DNA from: Novosphingobium taihuense
Lineage (GTDB): Bacteria; Pseudomonadota; Alphaproteobacteria; Sphingomonadales; Sphingomonadaceae
Assembly (NCBI RefSeq): GCF_007830315.1
Contig: NZ_VLKJ01000001.1
Coordinates: 124,001 to 188,000 of the forward strand
Length of the DNA stretch: 64,000 nt
Reading direction: 5' to 3'
Within the stretch, counting starts at the first letter, position 1; every line of letters begins with the position of its first letter. The notes under the pieces are model-generated. The model saw only the letters and a program-made list of their open reading frames with translations. It was not told the DNA's origin and searched no databases. A program made the position numbers and the translations under genes. Below, piece by piece: positions 28,938 to 37,672 of the stretch.

Positions 28938-30011
28938 ATGGCGCAAGAAGCGATTCTCGAACCCGATCTGCCGATCATCGATCCGCACCACCACTTGTGG
29001 GACTTGCGCCCGCTGATCGCGGCTTTTCCGCAACCGCGCCATCCGTTCGTCGAGACGCTTTCCCACTCCGCCTATTACACCTTCGACCAACTTCTGGCCG
29101 ACGCACGGGGTGGCCACAATGTGATCGCGACGGTCTACATGGAATGCGGTGCCTTCTATCGCGCAGGGGCAGACGCTGCGATGAAGCCGGTTGGCGAAGT
29201 CGAATTCGTGAACGGCATAGCGGCGCAGGGTGCCAGCGGCCTTTATGGCGATTTCCGCCCCTGCGCCGCGATCATCGGCCATGCGGATCTTACTCTTGGT
29301 GAGGGTGTCCGACCGGTGCTGGAGGCGCTGTCCCTAGCGGGCAACGGACGTTTTCGAGGAATCCGCCAGCAGGGCGCTTGGGATGCAAATCCCGATGTGC
29401 TTGGCCCCCCATTCCATGCCCCGCCGGAACTCTATCGCTCGCACGCCTTCCGGCAGGGCTTCAGGCACCTTGGTGAATTGGGGCTGACGTTCGACGCATG
29501 GCTGCTCGAGCCACAACTGTCCGACGCGGTCGATCTCGCCCGCGCATTTCCGGACCAACCAATCTGCCTCGACCACTGCGGCACACCGCTCGGAACCGCA
29601 AGCTATCATGGCAAGCTGCACGAGCGTTTCGATGTGTGGCGGGAGAACATTTTCACTCTGGCGCGGTGCCCCAACGTCACGATCAAGCTGGGTGGCCTTG
29701 CCATGTCGTTCTGCGGATTACCTGAGCAGGGACCGATGGCAGGTCTCCCATCGGAAACGCTGGCCGCAATGTGGCGGCCCTATATCGAAACCTGCATCGA
29801 CGCTTTCGGGCCTGAGCGGGCGATGTTCGAAAGCAACTACCCTGTCGACAAGTGGGGCGCGAGCTACAACGTGCTGTGGAATGCGTTCAAACGGTTGGCC
29901 CACGGCGCATCCGAGACCGAAAAGCGAGCGCTCTTTGCAGGCACCGCCGCGCGCTTCTACGGTATCGAGGACATGCTGGCCTCATCCCCTTTGACAAGCG
30001 CCGCGGCTTGA
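28938..30011 (+). CDS. amidohydrolase (Amidohydro_2 family, TIM barrel)
   Basis: A 357-residue metal-dependent hydrolase of the PF04909 type. The N-terminal HxH-bearing motif is IIDPHHHLWDLRPL near residues 14-27; PICLDHCGTPLG and MFESNYPVDKWG (with the late Asp) complete the barrel signature. The family includes lactonases and decarboxylases of aromatic breakdown; the exact reaction cannot be read. ATG 28938 follows AGGA by three to four bases; an upstream ATG-less extension to 28914 is possible. The nitronate monooxygenase gene follows after 55 bases. Confidence 0.85.
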   Translation: MAQEAILEPDLPIIDPHHHLWDLRPLIAAFPQPRHPFVETLSHSAYYTFDQLLADARGGHNVIATVYMECGAFYRAGADAAMKPVGEVEFVNGIAAQGASGLYGDFRPCAAIIGHADLTLGEGVRPVLEALSLAGNGRFRGIRQQGAWDANPDVLGPPFHAPPELYRSHAFRQGFRHLGELGLTFDAWLLEPQLSDAVDLARAFPDQPICLDHCGTPLGTASYHGKLHERFDVWRENIFTLARCPNVTIKLGGLAMSFCGLPEQGPMAGLPSETLAAMWRPYIETCIDAFGPERAMFESNYPVDKWGASYNVLWNAFKRLAHGASETEKRALFAGTAARFYGIEDMLASSPLTSAAA

Positions 30012-30066
30012 CTTAGCGCACATTTAATTGGTCGATTAACCGTCATTCGAGAAGGATTGGAACCGG

Positions 30067-31047
30067 ATGCCACTTCCCGCCCTGTTCGCCAACCTGCGCC
30101 TGCCCGTAATCGCCTCACCGCTGTTCATCATCTCCTGTCCGGAACTGGTCATCGCGCAGTGCAAGGCTGGGATCGTCGGTTCGTTTCCATCGCTCAACGC
30201 CCGTCCGATCAGCCAGCTCGACGAATGGCTGCACCAGATCACCGAGGAACTGGCAGCCCATAATCGCGACAACCCGGATCGTCCGGCAGCCCCCTTCGCG
30301 GTCAACCAGATCGTCCACAAGACCAACAACCGCCTCGATGAAGACATGGCTATGTGCGCAAAGTGGCAGGTGCCGATGCTGATCACCTCGCTCGGCGCGC
30401 GCGAGGACGTCTACAACGCAGCACACAGCTGGGGCGGTATTGTGCTGCATGACGTGATCGACGATCGCTTCGCGCGAAAGGCCATCGAAAAGGGCGCCGA
30501 CGGCCTCATCCCAGTCGCGGCAGGAGCCGGTGGCCACGCCGGTGCGCAATCGCCTTTCGCGCTGATGCAGGAAATCCGCGAATGGTTCGACGGCTTGGTC
30601 GCACTTTCAGGCGCAATCGCCCACGGCCGTTCAATCCTGGCGGCGCAAGCGCTCGGCGCAGACTTCGCCTATATCGGATCTGCCTGGATCGCAACCGAGG
30701 AAGCCCGGGCCGAACAGGCATACAAGCAGGCTATCGTCGACAGCCGTGCAGGTGACATCGTCTATTCCAACCTGTTCACGGGCGTCCACGGCAACTACCT
30801 GCGCTCCTCGATTGTCAGTTCCGGCCTTGATCCCGACAATCTGCCCGAAAGCGATCCCAGCAAGATGAACTTCGGCTCGGGCGGGAACACCGAGGTAAAG
30901 GCGTGGAAGGACATCTGGGGGTCAGGCCAGGGCATTGGCGCGGTCAAGGCTGTCGAACCTGTTGCGGCGCGTGTTGACCGCCTAGAAGCACAGTACCGCG
31001 AGGCCGCTGCAACTCTTTCGGGCTGTTCGGCGCCGTTTCTCAAATAG
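30067..31047 (+). CDS. nitronate monooxygenase (2-nitropropane dioxygenase family)
   Basis: A 326-residue FMN-dependent barrel enzyme oxidising alkyl nitronates or related substrates. Seen are LPVIASPLFIISCPELV at the N-terminus, LITSLGAREDV, the phosphate-binding and active-site stretch PVAAGAGGHAGAQSPFALM near residues 150-168, and LSGAIAHGRSILAAQALGADFAYIGSAWI (given by its ends). It has the catalytic-type His in GAGGHAG. AAGGA precedes ATG 30067 by 13 bases, a little long. Many family members act in fatty-acid or enoyl metabolism. The 3' end overlaps the convergent AHH gene by eight bases. Confidence 0.88.
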   Translation: MPLPALFANLRLPVIASPLFIISCPELVIAQCKAGIVGSFPSLNARPISQLDEWLHQITEELAAHNRDNPDRPAAPFAVNQIVHKTNNRLDEDMAMCAKWQVPMLITSLGAREDVYNAAHSWGGIVLHDVIDDRFARKAIEKGADGLIPVAAGAGGHAGAQSPFALMQEIREWFDGLVALSGAIAHGRSILAAQALGADFAYIGSAWIATEEARAEQAYKQAIVDSRAGDIVYSNLFTGVHGNYLRSSIVSSGLDPDNLPESDPSKMNFGSGGNTEVKAWKDIWGSGQGIGAVKAVEPVAARVDRLEAQYREAAATLSGCSAPFLK

Positions 31048-31588
31048 CGTTCGCGATGAGGCCGACAGAAGCCGTGTCAGACCAGAACAAGTCGACCATC
31101 TCGTCGAGATGACCGAAATCAAGCGCAGGGTCGCGAGCGTTTAACGGCGTTCGCGACCAGTTTCTTGGATCGAGCAGCCTTCGACGCAGGGCTCGCTGCA
31201 ACAGGTCGAAGCGCATCAGCGCCACATAGTCAGCCCCCCGCCCTTTCTCCCGATCCCGTGACCAATCAGCCTCTATCTGCCCGATCCGCTCGATGACCAT
31301 CTCGTTGTAGGCACGGTGAGGTCCGCGATGGAGCGGCAGCCCTGCACGCAGCGCAGCGCTCTCCGACGCGGGAAGCAGTTGGCCATTGCGACGGAAGTCG
31401 TGAATGCCAAGACGGTCCGCTCCAAGCGAACCGATCATCCGCTGCAGCGGCGCGAAGTTCAGCACCTGCCTTGGTATCAGGTGATGGCGCTGCTGGTCCG
31501 GCAGGTATCCCGATTGGCCGGGCACATTGACACTGCCGAAAGGCAGGCACCCTCTATCAGATCGGAAATGGTCCAGTTTCAGTCGCAC
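31040..31588 (-). CDS. free-standing AHH-domain protein (HNH/Endo VII nuclease fold)
   Basis: A 182-residue protein whose central part (about residues 33-105) matches the AHH nuclease family of polymorphic toxins: QRHHLIPRQVL, then NGQLLPASESAALRAGLPLHRGPHRAYNEMV with the HxGxH pattern (given by its ends). The family catalytic histidines are all present. There is no signal peptide, export domain or repeat region, so it is not a classical secreted effector. The GTG start at 31588 overlaps the end of the upstream gene by ten bases. It may be a housekeeping nuclease, a captured toxin tip, or an intracellular toxin. Confidence 0.75.
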   Translation of the reverse strand: MRLKLDHFRSDRGCLPFGSVNVPGQSGYLPDQQRHHLIPRQVLNFAPLQRMIGSLGADRLGIHDFRRNGQLLPASESAALRAGLPLHRGPHRAYNEMVIERIGQIEADWSRDREKGRGADYVALMRFDLLQRALRRRLLDPRNWSRTPLNARDPALDFGHLDEMVDLFWSDTASVGLIANAI

Positions 31589-32319
31589 CGGGCAAGGATA
31601 CGTTCGCCCCCTTGAGCCTCAAGCGAGACTGCGCCCGTTCCGGCAAGAACTGCTCTAGCCGATTCCATCACTGGGCCGTTTGCAATCAACCAATCGACAA
31701 GGCGCAGTGCAACAAAAGGTAGCTGCTTCAGATCCCCGGATGCGCCCGGACGAAGCAAAAACTCCTGCCCTATCAGGAAATTGAGCCCCTCGGTCCTTAG
31801 TGAACCGTCCGTTTCGCGGTGCATCGCGACAAAGGCTGGCGCGGGGAAAGCGCCACCTTCGAGCCATGGGCGGACAGCGCGCTCGAACAGCTCGGTTTTA
31901 ATAATCAGGCGGGCCGGAAGCCAGGCGATTCCCTTTGCCGGACCGACTTTGGCAAGCTCCATCAGCAGCGTAGACACGACGCGAATCACCGGAAGCAGGT
32001 GCTCCGCTCCGGCCAGATGAGGTCCCGGAGCAACTGTGAGCCAACGAGATTGAGCAGGTCCGGGCAATGCAAGTCCGACCGCGCTCGCGATGTCCGGTGC
32101 GGAAATGGCTTGCCCCTCGCGCAAGCCGCGAAGGTCGAAGGTCAATCCGTTGCTGAGAACCTCTGCCCAGCCTTCCGTCGCTTCCGGGGCATGCGAGACG
32201 AAGTATTGCAGGCCCTGCTCCGGGCCCAGCAGGATATCTTTCAAGGCAGGCAGGCCTTCAGCCTCATGCAGCAACGCGGCGACTGGCGCACAATCTGCAG
32301 ACCGGTCACTAGCGTCCAC
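31579..32319 (-). CDS. hypothetical protein coupled to the AHH gene
   Basis: A 246-residue soluble protein not confidently assigned. A middle segment (KGIAWLPARLIIKTELFERAV, then FPAPAFVAMHRETDGSLRTEGLNFLIGQEFLL) vaguely recalls DUF4261-type proteins, which occur near polymorphic toxin loci; this is a weak resemblance. No signal peptide or membrane segment is visible. GTG 32319 has GAGAGGT six bases upstream; a TTG at 32337 is the alternative. It overlaps the AHH gene by ten bases, so the two are co-translated and could be partners. Confidence 0.7.
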   Translation of the reverse strand: MDASDRSADCAPVAALLHEAEGLPALKDILLGPEQGLQYFVSHAPEATEGWAEVLSNGLTFDLRGLREGQAISAPDIASAVGLALPGPAQSRWLTVAPGPHLAGAEHLLPVIRVVSTLLMELAKVGPAKGIAWLPARLIIKTELFERAVRPWLEGGAFPAPAFVAMHRETDGSLRTEGLNFLIGQEFLLRPGASGDLKQLPFVALRLVDWLIANGPVMESARAVLAGTGAVSLEAQGGERILARCD

Positions 32320-32422
32320 TCGCCCACCTCTCAGCAATCACTCAGCGTTGCACACCGTTCGAAAAGCGTCGAGTCACCCCGACGTGCCGAACGTCCCGAT
32401 CCGGACCATAACGGAGGATTGC

Positions 32423-32920
32423 TTAGAAAACCCCTAGCGCGAGGCCAACGGCGATTGCCTGTCCCAAAGCGCGACAATTCTCCAGAGTGTTTTGGCCAAG
32501 GTTCTTGCGTGCAAGTATGGCTTCCGACGTCTGCGCCTCAGTGCAGGCAATCATGGGCTCCGCGACCCGGCGCAGCCGCCACCCGGTCACGATGCGGTCG
32601 ATCTGCCGCTCCGCGCCGGTGCCATCAGATCCTGCAGCAATCATCGTTGCATAAGGTCGGCCCTCGATCTGACCGAGCAGGGGATAATAGGTCCTGTCGA
32701 AGAACGCCTTCATTTCCCCGGTCATGCTGCCAAGGTTTTCGGGGCAGCAGAACAGGTATCCGGCAGCTTCCAACAGGTCCTGCACAGACGCCTGCTCCGC
32801 ACCGATAAGTCTGCAGACTTCAGTACTTCTCTCGGCTCTTGCCCCTTCTGCCGCAGCGAGAGCCATCGCTTCTGCTGCCCCGGTGCGGCTGTGCCAGACA
32901 ATCAGAAGCCCGCTCGCCAT
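32423..32920 (-). CDS. flavodoxin-like / NADPH-dependent FMN reductase family protein
   Basis: A 165-residue flavoprotein with a flavodoxin fold: LLIVWHSRTGAAEAMALAA near residues 5-23 is the FMN phosphate loop, LFCCPENLGSMTGEMKAFFDRTYYPL the second flavin loop, and ATMIAAGSDGTGAERQI the third. It may be an NAD(P)H:FMN/quinone reductase or an electron carrier. It starts four bases after the stop of the large secreted protein gene on the same strand. ATG 32920 is the family-like start. Confidence 0.83.
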   Translation of the reverse strand: MASGLLIVWHSRTGAAEAMALAAAEGARAERSTEVCRLIGAEQASVQDLLEAAGYLFCCPENLGSMTGEMKAFFDRTYYPLLGQIEGRPYATMIAAGSDGTGAERQIDRIVTGWRLRRVAEPMIACTEAQTSEAILARKNLGQNTLENCRALGQAIAVGLALGVF

Positions 32921-32924
32921 ATCT

Positions 32925-34160
32925 TCAGCAACCGTCCCCGCCTGCTCCCGGAATGCCAAGGGCGCCGCCAACGGCTCCGCCAAGCAGGCCACCAAGCCCC
33001 TTCTTCTTGGGCTTGCACTGCGGCTTGGGTGCCTGGGTCTCCGCACTGGCAGCCCCGCCGAAGCCTTCGATCCCGACCAGGAACCCGGTCGTGGAGCGGT
33101 GACGGATGCGAGCGGTCCATTCGGGCGCCCACTTCACCTTGGAGTCTGCAGGTCGCGGGGGATAGGCGAATGACTCTTCCGGGCCGTAGGCGTGGAGCGT
33201 GCCGAACATGTAGTCGGGCGCGGCGGCCTTGACCTCGGCCGGGACAGTGCAAGTCGTCGTCTGGGGCGACATAACGGTCTTTTCGGTGACCAGCTTCGCC
33301 ACCGTGGCCGGAGCGAGCCAATCAGAGAGCCCGCCACCGAACTGGCGCGATGCGCTGGACGACCACCAGACGATATCGAGCATATCCTGCCCCTTCGGCG
33401 CCTGCTTTCCGCCAATGATCATGGCGTAATAACCGGTCGCATCGGGCACCGCCCCCCATCGCAGCAGAGTAGCGCCACTGGGCTGCGAACTATTCGAGGC
33501 ATTGAGCGGCCCCATGAAGTCTTTGGCCAGACTGAAAGCTATGTCCGGCGAGTAATTGCCCGCCACGCGGTGAGCACCGATGAGAGACGAATCGGGCTTG
33601 GCCGACTTGCCATCATCGCTCGGCCAAGTCCCGTAAGTACGGCTTGAGGATGGAGAAACCCAACGATCCACCGGAACCGCGCTGGTGAACAGTCCGGGCG
33701 GCACTTGCCCCGCTGCCAGTTTGCTGAAGTCGATGACTACCGGCTGACCCTTGGGCGCATGTTCTCCGCAGCCCCAGAATATGAGCATGCGCCCCTTGGG
33801 CCTCTGGAACTCCGTCATGCCGGGTTCTGCGGGCAGCTTTGCAGGTGTTTTCAGAAGTACGGACTTTCCGAGCCTCGCTCCAGCGGGCATGAAGTGCTCG
33901 GCCTTGGGTTTGCCGTCAGCGGCTAGGCGAGAAGAGCCAAGGTCAAGCCACAGCGTATGCTGCGCCTTTGGCGTACCACCCATCGCCATGGCCATTGTGG
34001 CGCCCATACCGCCCTGCCCGCCGGCACCGAACCCTGACATCGTCTCGGCGCGCATTTCATAACGGGCAACTGGAGCGCTGGCCTGCTGGGCGACAACGCC
34101 CGCTCCCGCTCCGGCCAGAATCAAACCGCCGACAAGGTAATGTCCCACGTTCGCGCGCAT
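32925..34160 (-). CDS. secreted hypothetical protein (411 aa)
   Basis: A 411-residue protein with a signal peptide (about residues 1-25, GGLILAGAGAGVVAQQ). A glycine/methionine-rich stretch (FGAGGQGGMGATMAMAMGG, residues 44-62) precedes a long domain with several Trp/Tyr-rich strands (LIFWGCGEHAPKGQ, GATLLRWGAVPDATGYYAMI, DIVWWSSSASRQF). The end is a polar linker with QCKPKKKGLGGLLGG and a short hydrophobic glycine-rich tail ending in a Cys. No family can be named. It is probably periplasmic or outer-membrane associated. The flavodoxin-like gene is four bases downstream. Confidence 0.75.
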   Translation of the reverse strand: MRANVGHYLVGGLILAGAGAGVVAQQASAPVARYEMRAETMSGFGAGGQGGMGATMAMAMGGTPKAQHTLWLDLGSSRLAADGKPKAEHFMPAGARLGKSVLLKTPAKLPAEPGMTEFQRPKGRMLIFWGCGEHAPKGQPVVIDFSKLAAGQVPPGLFTSAVPVDRWVSPSSSRTYGTWPSDDGKSAKPDSSLIGAHRVAGNYSPDIAFSLAKDFMGPLNASNSSQPSGATLLRWGAVPDATGYYAMIIGGKQAPKGQDMLDIVWWSSSASRQFGGGLSDWLAPATVAKLVTEKTVMSPQTTTCTVPAEVKAAAPDYMFGTLHAYGPEESFAYPPRPADSKVKWAPEWTARIRHRSTTGFLVGIEGFGGAASAETQAPKPQCKPKKKGLGGLLGGAVGGALGIPGAGGDGC

Positions 34161-34287
34161 TTCAGCATCCTCCTCAAGGATTACGGAACCGATGCGACCC
34201 TATGCGCGGGGGACAATTCTTGCGCGGTGAGCAACAGCACACCCGCCTGCCCTTTCCGCAGCCTGCGCCATGGTATAGCGCAAAGCG

Positions 34288-36078
34288 ATGATTCCGGTCA
34301 CGGCTATTACGCAATCCCTTTCAGGACAGGCCTGGCGCTGGCGCGGCGGGAACATGGACCTCGGTTTTTCCGGCTCGGCCCAGGGTGGCAGCGGCGTGGA
34401 CGATGCGATCGTGACCCAACTCCTGCTCTCGCGCGGAGTTGGCCCGGAGGACCTCGAACGCCACCGTCGACCGACCTTGCGCGACTTCCTGCCCGATCCC
34501 TCGCTGTTCCGCGACATGGACAAGGCAGCATGCCGCCTTGCGGATGCCGTGCTCTCCGGCGAACAGATCACGATCTACGGCGACTACGATGTCGACGGCG
34601 CAACCAGCGCGGCGCTGCTGATCCTGCTGCTGCGCGATCTTGGTGTCAGCGCCGGGCATTACATTCCCGACCGCCTGCTTGAAGGCTATGGCCCCTCGGG
34701 CGAAGCGTTGGTCAAGCTGGCGCAGGAAGGGTCGAACCTGATCGTCACAGTCGACTGCGGGGCGATGGCCCATGAGGCGCTGGCCGCCGCAGCCGATGTC
34801 GGGGTCGACGTGATCGTGGTCGATCACCACAAGTGCTCGCCCGAGCTTCCCCGCGCCGCTGCGCTAATCAACCCGAACCGCCTCGACGAATGCGATGAAG
34901 CGGCGGCACACGGGCATCTGGCCGCGGTCGGCGTCGCCTTTCTGCTGGCCGTGGCTACGGTGCGCGAATTGCGGGGGCGTGGCTACTTTGACGCGCGGAA
35001 GGCACCAGACCTGATGCGCCTGCTCGATCTGGTGGCGCTAGGCACAGTGGCAGACGTGGCGCAGTTGAAGGGCCTGAACCGCGCGCTTGTATCGCAAGGC
35101 CTCAAGATCATGGCCCGGCGCGAGAATATCGGACTCTCCGCCCTGATCGATGCCAGCCGCCTCAGCCGCGCGCCGACGTGCAGCGATCTCGGCTTTGCAC
35201 TCGGGCCACGGATCAACGCAGGCGGCCGCGTTGGTGAGGCAACGCTCGGCGTCCGCCTTCTGACGACGCAGGATCCTGACGAAGCCCGCGACATTTCAGC
35301 CCAGCTTTCCCGCCTCAACGAAGAGCGCCGGGCAATTGAGCAGGTGGTACAGGAAGAAGCCGAGGCCCAGATTGCCGCGCAACACAATCGCTCGGTGATG
35401 GTGCTTGCAGGGCACGGCTGGCATCCCGGCGTGATCGGCATCGTCGCTGGGCGCATCAAGGAGAAAACGGGCAAGCCCTCGCTGGTCATCGCGCTTGGTG
35501 CCGACGAAGCGGGACAGGGCAAGGGTTCTGGCCGATCTATTGCCGGTGTAGATCTGGGTGCCGCGATAATCGCCGCGCGCGAGGCGGGCTTGTTGATTGC
35601 AGGCGGCGGCCACGCCATGGCTTGTGGACTGACCATCGACCCTGCCCACCTCAACCGGCTGGCGGATTGGCTGGATGAGCGCCTTGCCCGCGAAGTCGTG
35701 GGCGCGCGCTCGTCGCTGTCGCTGCAGTTGGATTTGTCGCTGGCACCCGGCGGCCTTACGCCTGCGCTGGTCGAGACGCTGGAATCGGCAGGCCCCTTCG
35801 GCGTCGGCTGGCCAGGGCCGCGCGTGGCAGTGGGGCCCGTGCGTCTGGTGAAGTGCGACCTTGTCGGCACCGACCACGTGCGGATGATCGCAGCAGGGTC
35901 CGATGGCCGTTCGTTCAAGGCCATCGCGTTCCGGGCGGCGCAGAGCGAGATGGGGCAGGTCCTGCTACACGGCGCGCGCGGCCGCCAGTTCTGGCTCGCA
36001 GGTCGCGCCAAGATCGACGATTGGGGCAGCCGACCCGCCGCCGAACTCCACGTCGAGGACGCCGCTTTCGCCGACTGA
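34288..36078 (+). CDS. recJ: single-stranded-DNA-specific exonuclease RecJ
   Basis: A 596-residue 5'-3' exonuclease of RecF-pathway and mismatch repair. The DHH phosphoesterase motifs are YGDYDVDGATSAALL near residues 98-112, VTVDCGA and VVDHHKC; the DHHA1 domain shows NAGGRVGEATLGVRLL, GHGWHPGVIGIVAGRIKEK and GSGRSIAGVDLG with AGGGHAMACGLT. The C-terminal OB fold has AGPFGVGWPGPR. The length is typical. The N-terminus SLSGQAWRWRGG is the sphingomonad type. It is monocistronic before tRNA-Glu. Confidence 0.96.
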   Translation: MIPVTAITQSLSGQAWRWRGGNMDLGFSGSAQGGSGVDDAIVTQLLLSRGVGPEDLERHRRPTLRDFLPDPSLFRDMDKAACRLADAVLSGEQITIYGDYDVDGATSAALLILLLRDLGVSAGHYIPDRLLEGYGPSGEALVKLAQEGSNLIVTVDCGAMAHEALAAAADVGVDVIVVDHHKCSPELPRAAALINPNRLDECDEAAAHGHLAAVGVAFLLAVATVRELRGRGYFDARKAPDLMRLLDLVALGTVADVAQLKGLNRALVSQGLKIMARRENIGLSALIDASRLSRAPTCSDLGFALGPRINAGGRVGEATLGVRLLTTQDPDEARDISAQLSRLNEERRAIEQVVQEEAEAQIAAQHNRSVMVLAGHGWHPGVIGIVAGRIKEKTGKPSLVIALGADEAGQGKGSGRSIAGVDLGAAIIAAREAGLLIAGGGHAMACGLTIDPAHLNRLADWLDERLAREVVGARSSLSLQLDLSLAPGGLTPALVETLESAGPFGVGWPGPRVAVGPVRLVKCDLVGTDHVRMIAAGSDGRSFKAIAFRAAQSEMGQVLLHGARGRQFWLAGRAKIDDWGSRPAAELHVEDAAFAD

Positions 36079-36099
36079 GATTTTTCTGCAATTCGCAGC

Positions 36100-36127
36100 T
36101 TGACGCCCCGCGATCATCCCCTTAGAG
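36100..36127 (+). promoter_or_regulatory. promoter candidate of tRNA-Glu
   Basis: TTGACG (36100-36105) and TTAGAG (36122-36127) are separated by 16 bases and lie about 32 bases before the mature tRNA 5' end. The hexamers resemble alphaproteobacterial housekeeping promoters, though imperfectly. Confidence 0.4.
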
Positions 36128-36158
36128 GCGCGGACCTGCCCAGCGGCGCAAGCCCAGT

Positions 36159-36233
36159 GGCCCCTTCGTCTAGCGGTTAGGACGCGGCCCTTTCACGGCT
36201 GAAACACGGGTTCGATTCCCGTAGGGGTCACCA
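36159..36233 (+). tRNA. tRNA-Glu (anticodon UUC)
   Basis: A 75-base cloverleaf: acceptor GGCCCCT pairs with AGGGGTC, the D-arm contains TAGCGGTTAGGA, the anticodon loop CTTTCAC gives UUC, the T-arm is ACGGGTTCGATTCCCGT, and the CCA end is encoded. It reads GAA/GAG codons and also serves heme synthesis through glutamyl-tRNA. The rest of the 327-base gap 36079-36405 holds only the promoter candidate; I see no terminator. Confidence 0.96.
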
Positions 36234-36405
36234 AGGGCAGTTCCAGCATCATCGTGAGGCTTTTCAGCGACATGCCGGACTCCGAATGTGACAACGCGCG
36301 CCGTTCGCTTGCGTTACCAGCCTGCTCTCGCCTATCCGCGTTGCAACGAAGCCGACACATCGTTCGGCGATTCGCAGGCACGAGCAATCCACACGGCGTG
36401 ATTCG

Positions 36406-37590
36406 ATGAAGGGTTTGTCGCTGCCACTTCCCAGCATCGTCGTTGCCGCATGCGCAGCGATCGTGATGTATCTCGGAGGCTCCGGCTTCTGGATGGCACT
36501 GGCCATCCTCCTCGTCTGGCTGGCTACCTTGTGGCTGGCGCGTCCCGAACCCATGGTCGAAACGCTCAACCGCGTCGATGGCAGCGTATCACGCCAAGCC
36601 ATGATCGAACTGGTAGAACCCTTCGGCTTACCCGTGCTCATGCTCGACGGCCAGCGGATCGCCGCCGCCAACGCCGCCGCGCGTGAGGAGCTGGGCACGC
36701 ATATCATCGGACAGGATGCCCGCGTCGCGCTGCGACACCCCGAAGCGATCCGCCTGTTGCAGAAGCCCGAAGGGCGCGCATTGGTCCGCGGACTTACCGG
36801 TGCCCGATCAATCTGGCAGGTCAGCCGCGTCCCCATCGATGAACGCTTCTCGCTGATCGAAATGGTCAATCGCACTGCCGAGGCCGACATCAGCCGCGCG
36901 CACACAGATTTCGTCGCCAACGCCAGCCATGAGTTGCGCACACCTCTTGCCTCGATCATTGGCTATATCGAAACTCTGGCTGATCCGGACGCGAAAGTGG
37001 ACGAAGTCACTGCCGCGAAGTTCCATGCCACGGTCCTGCGCGAATCTCGCCGCCTGCAGAGCCTGGTCGAGGATCTCATGTCGCTGTCACGCATCGAAGC
37101 GGAAAAGCACGAACTGCCGCGCGACAGGATCGACCTTGGCCAGATGGTTGGCAGCATTGCCAGCGAGACGGAAATTACTGCGGGCGAAGGAAGGCTGGAA
37201 GCGAATGCCGGGGAAGCCATCGTGCTGGGCGATCGTCAGCAACTCGACCAGCTGGTGCGAAACCTGATCGACAATGCCTTCAAGTATGGTGATCCGACGC
37301 AACCGGTCCGTGTCGGCCTGATCGCCCGCAATGGCGAGGCGGAATTGGTGGTAACCGACAAGGGAGAAGGTATCCATCCTGATCACCTTCCCTACCTCAC
37401 CCGCCGCTTCTATCGCACCGACCCTGGCCGCAGCCGTGCCGCTGGCGGCACCGGGCTCGGCCTTGCGATCGTGAAGCACATCGTCGAACGTCACCGGGGA
37501 AAGCTGGATATCGCCAGCACGCTGGGTGTAGGAACCACGGTTACCGTGCGCATTCCGCTCGCGCCGCAGACAAATGTTGCTGAAGACTGA
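36406..37590 (+). CDS. phoR: phosphate regulon sensor histidine kinase PhoR
   Basis: A 394-residue membrane kinase that phosphorylates PhoB when phosphate is low. Two N-terminal membrane segments (about residues 7-26 and 28-45) lead to a PAS-like domain (LPVLMLDGQRIAAANAAAREELG). The dimerisation domain carries the phospho-accepting His175 in NASHELRTPLASIIGYIETL, and the ATPase domain has LVRNLIDNAFKYGDPTQ (N box), VTDKGEGIHPDHLPYLTRRFYR and GGTGLGLAIVKHIVERH. The membrane layout and the adjacent pst genes identify it as PhoR. It lies 82 bases upstream of pstS. Confidence 0.94.
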   Translation: MKGLSLPLPSIVVAACAAIVMYLGGSGFWMALAILLVWLATLWLARPEPMVETLNRVDGSVSRQAMIELVEPFGLPVLMLDGQRIAAANAAAREELGTHIIGQDARVALRHPEAIRLLQKPEGRALVRGLTGARSIWQVSRVPIDERFSLIEMVNRTAEADISRAHTDFVANASHELRTPLASIIGYIETLADPDAKVDEVTAAKFHATVLRESRRLQSLVEDLMSLSRIEAEKHELPRDRIDLGQMVGSIASETEITAGEGRLEANAGEAIVLGDRQQLDQLVRNLIDNAFKYGDPTQPVRVGLIARNGEAELVVTDKGEGIHPDHLPYLTRRFYRTDPGRSRAAGGTGLGLAIVKHIVERHRGKLDIASTLGVGTTVTVRIPLAPQTNVAED

Positions 37591-37606
37591 CACACACGGC
37601 AGATCG

Positions 37607-37625
37607 CTGTCATAAACCTGTCACG
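37607..37625 (+). promoter_or_regulatory. PHO box upstream of pstS
   Basis: CTGTCATAAACCTGTCAC matches the PhoB binding consensus (two CTGTCA direct repeats 11 bases apart) at all but one of the defined positions. It stands 48 bases upstream of the pstS ATG, where PhoB replaces the -35 element. Confidence 0.85.
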
Positions 37626-37672
37626 TAATCGTCGCATTGGCGTCCCTGCCAACGGGATGAAGGCTTGAACCC

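Noticed and set aside
36234..36405. Possible PHO box upstream of phoR
   Set aside because: Only a single TGTGACA-like half-site is visible; no second repeat at 11-base spacing.
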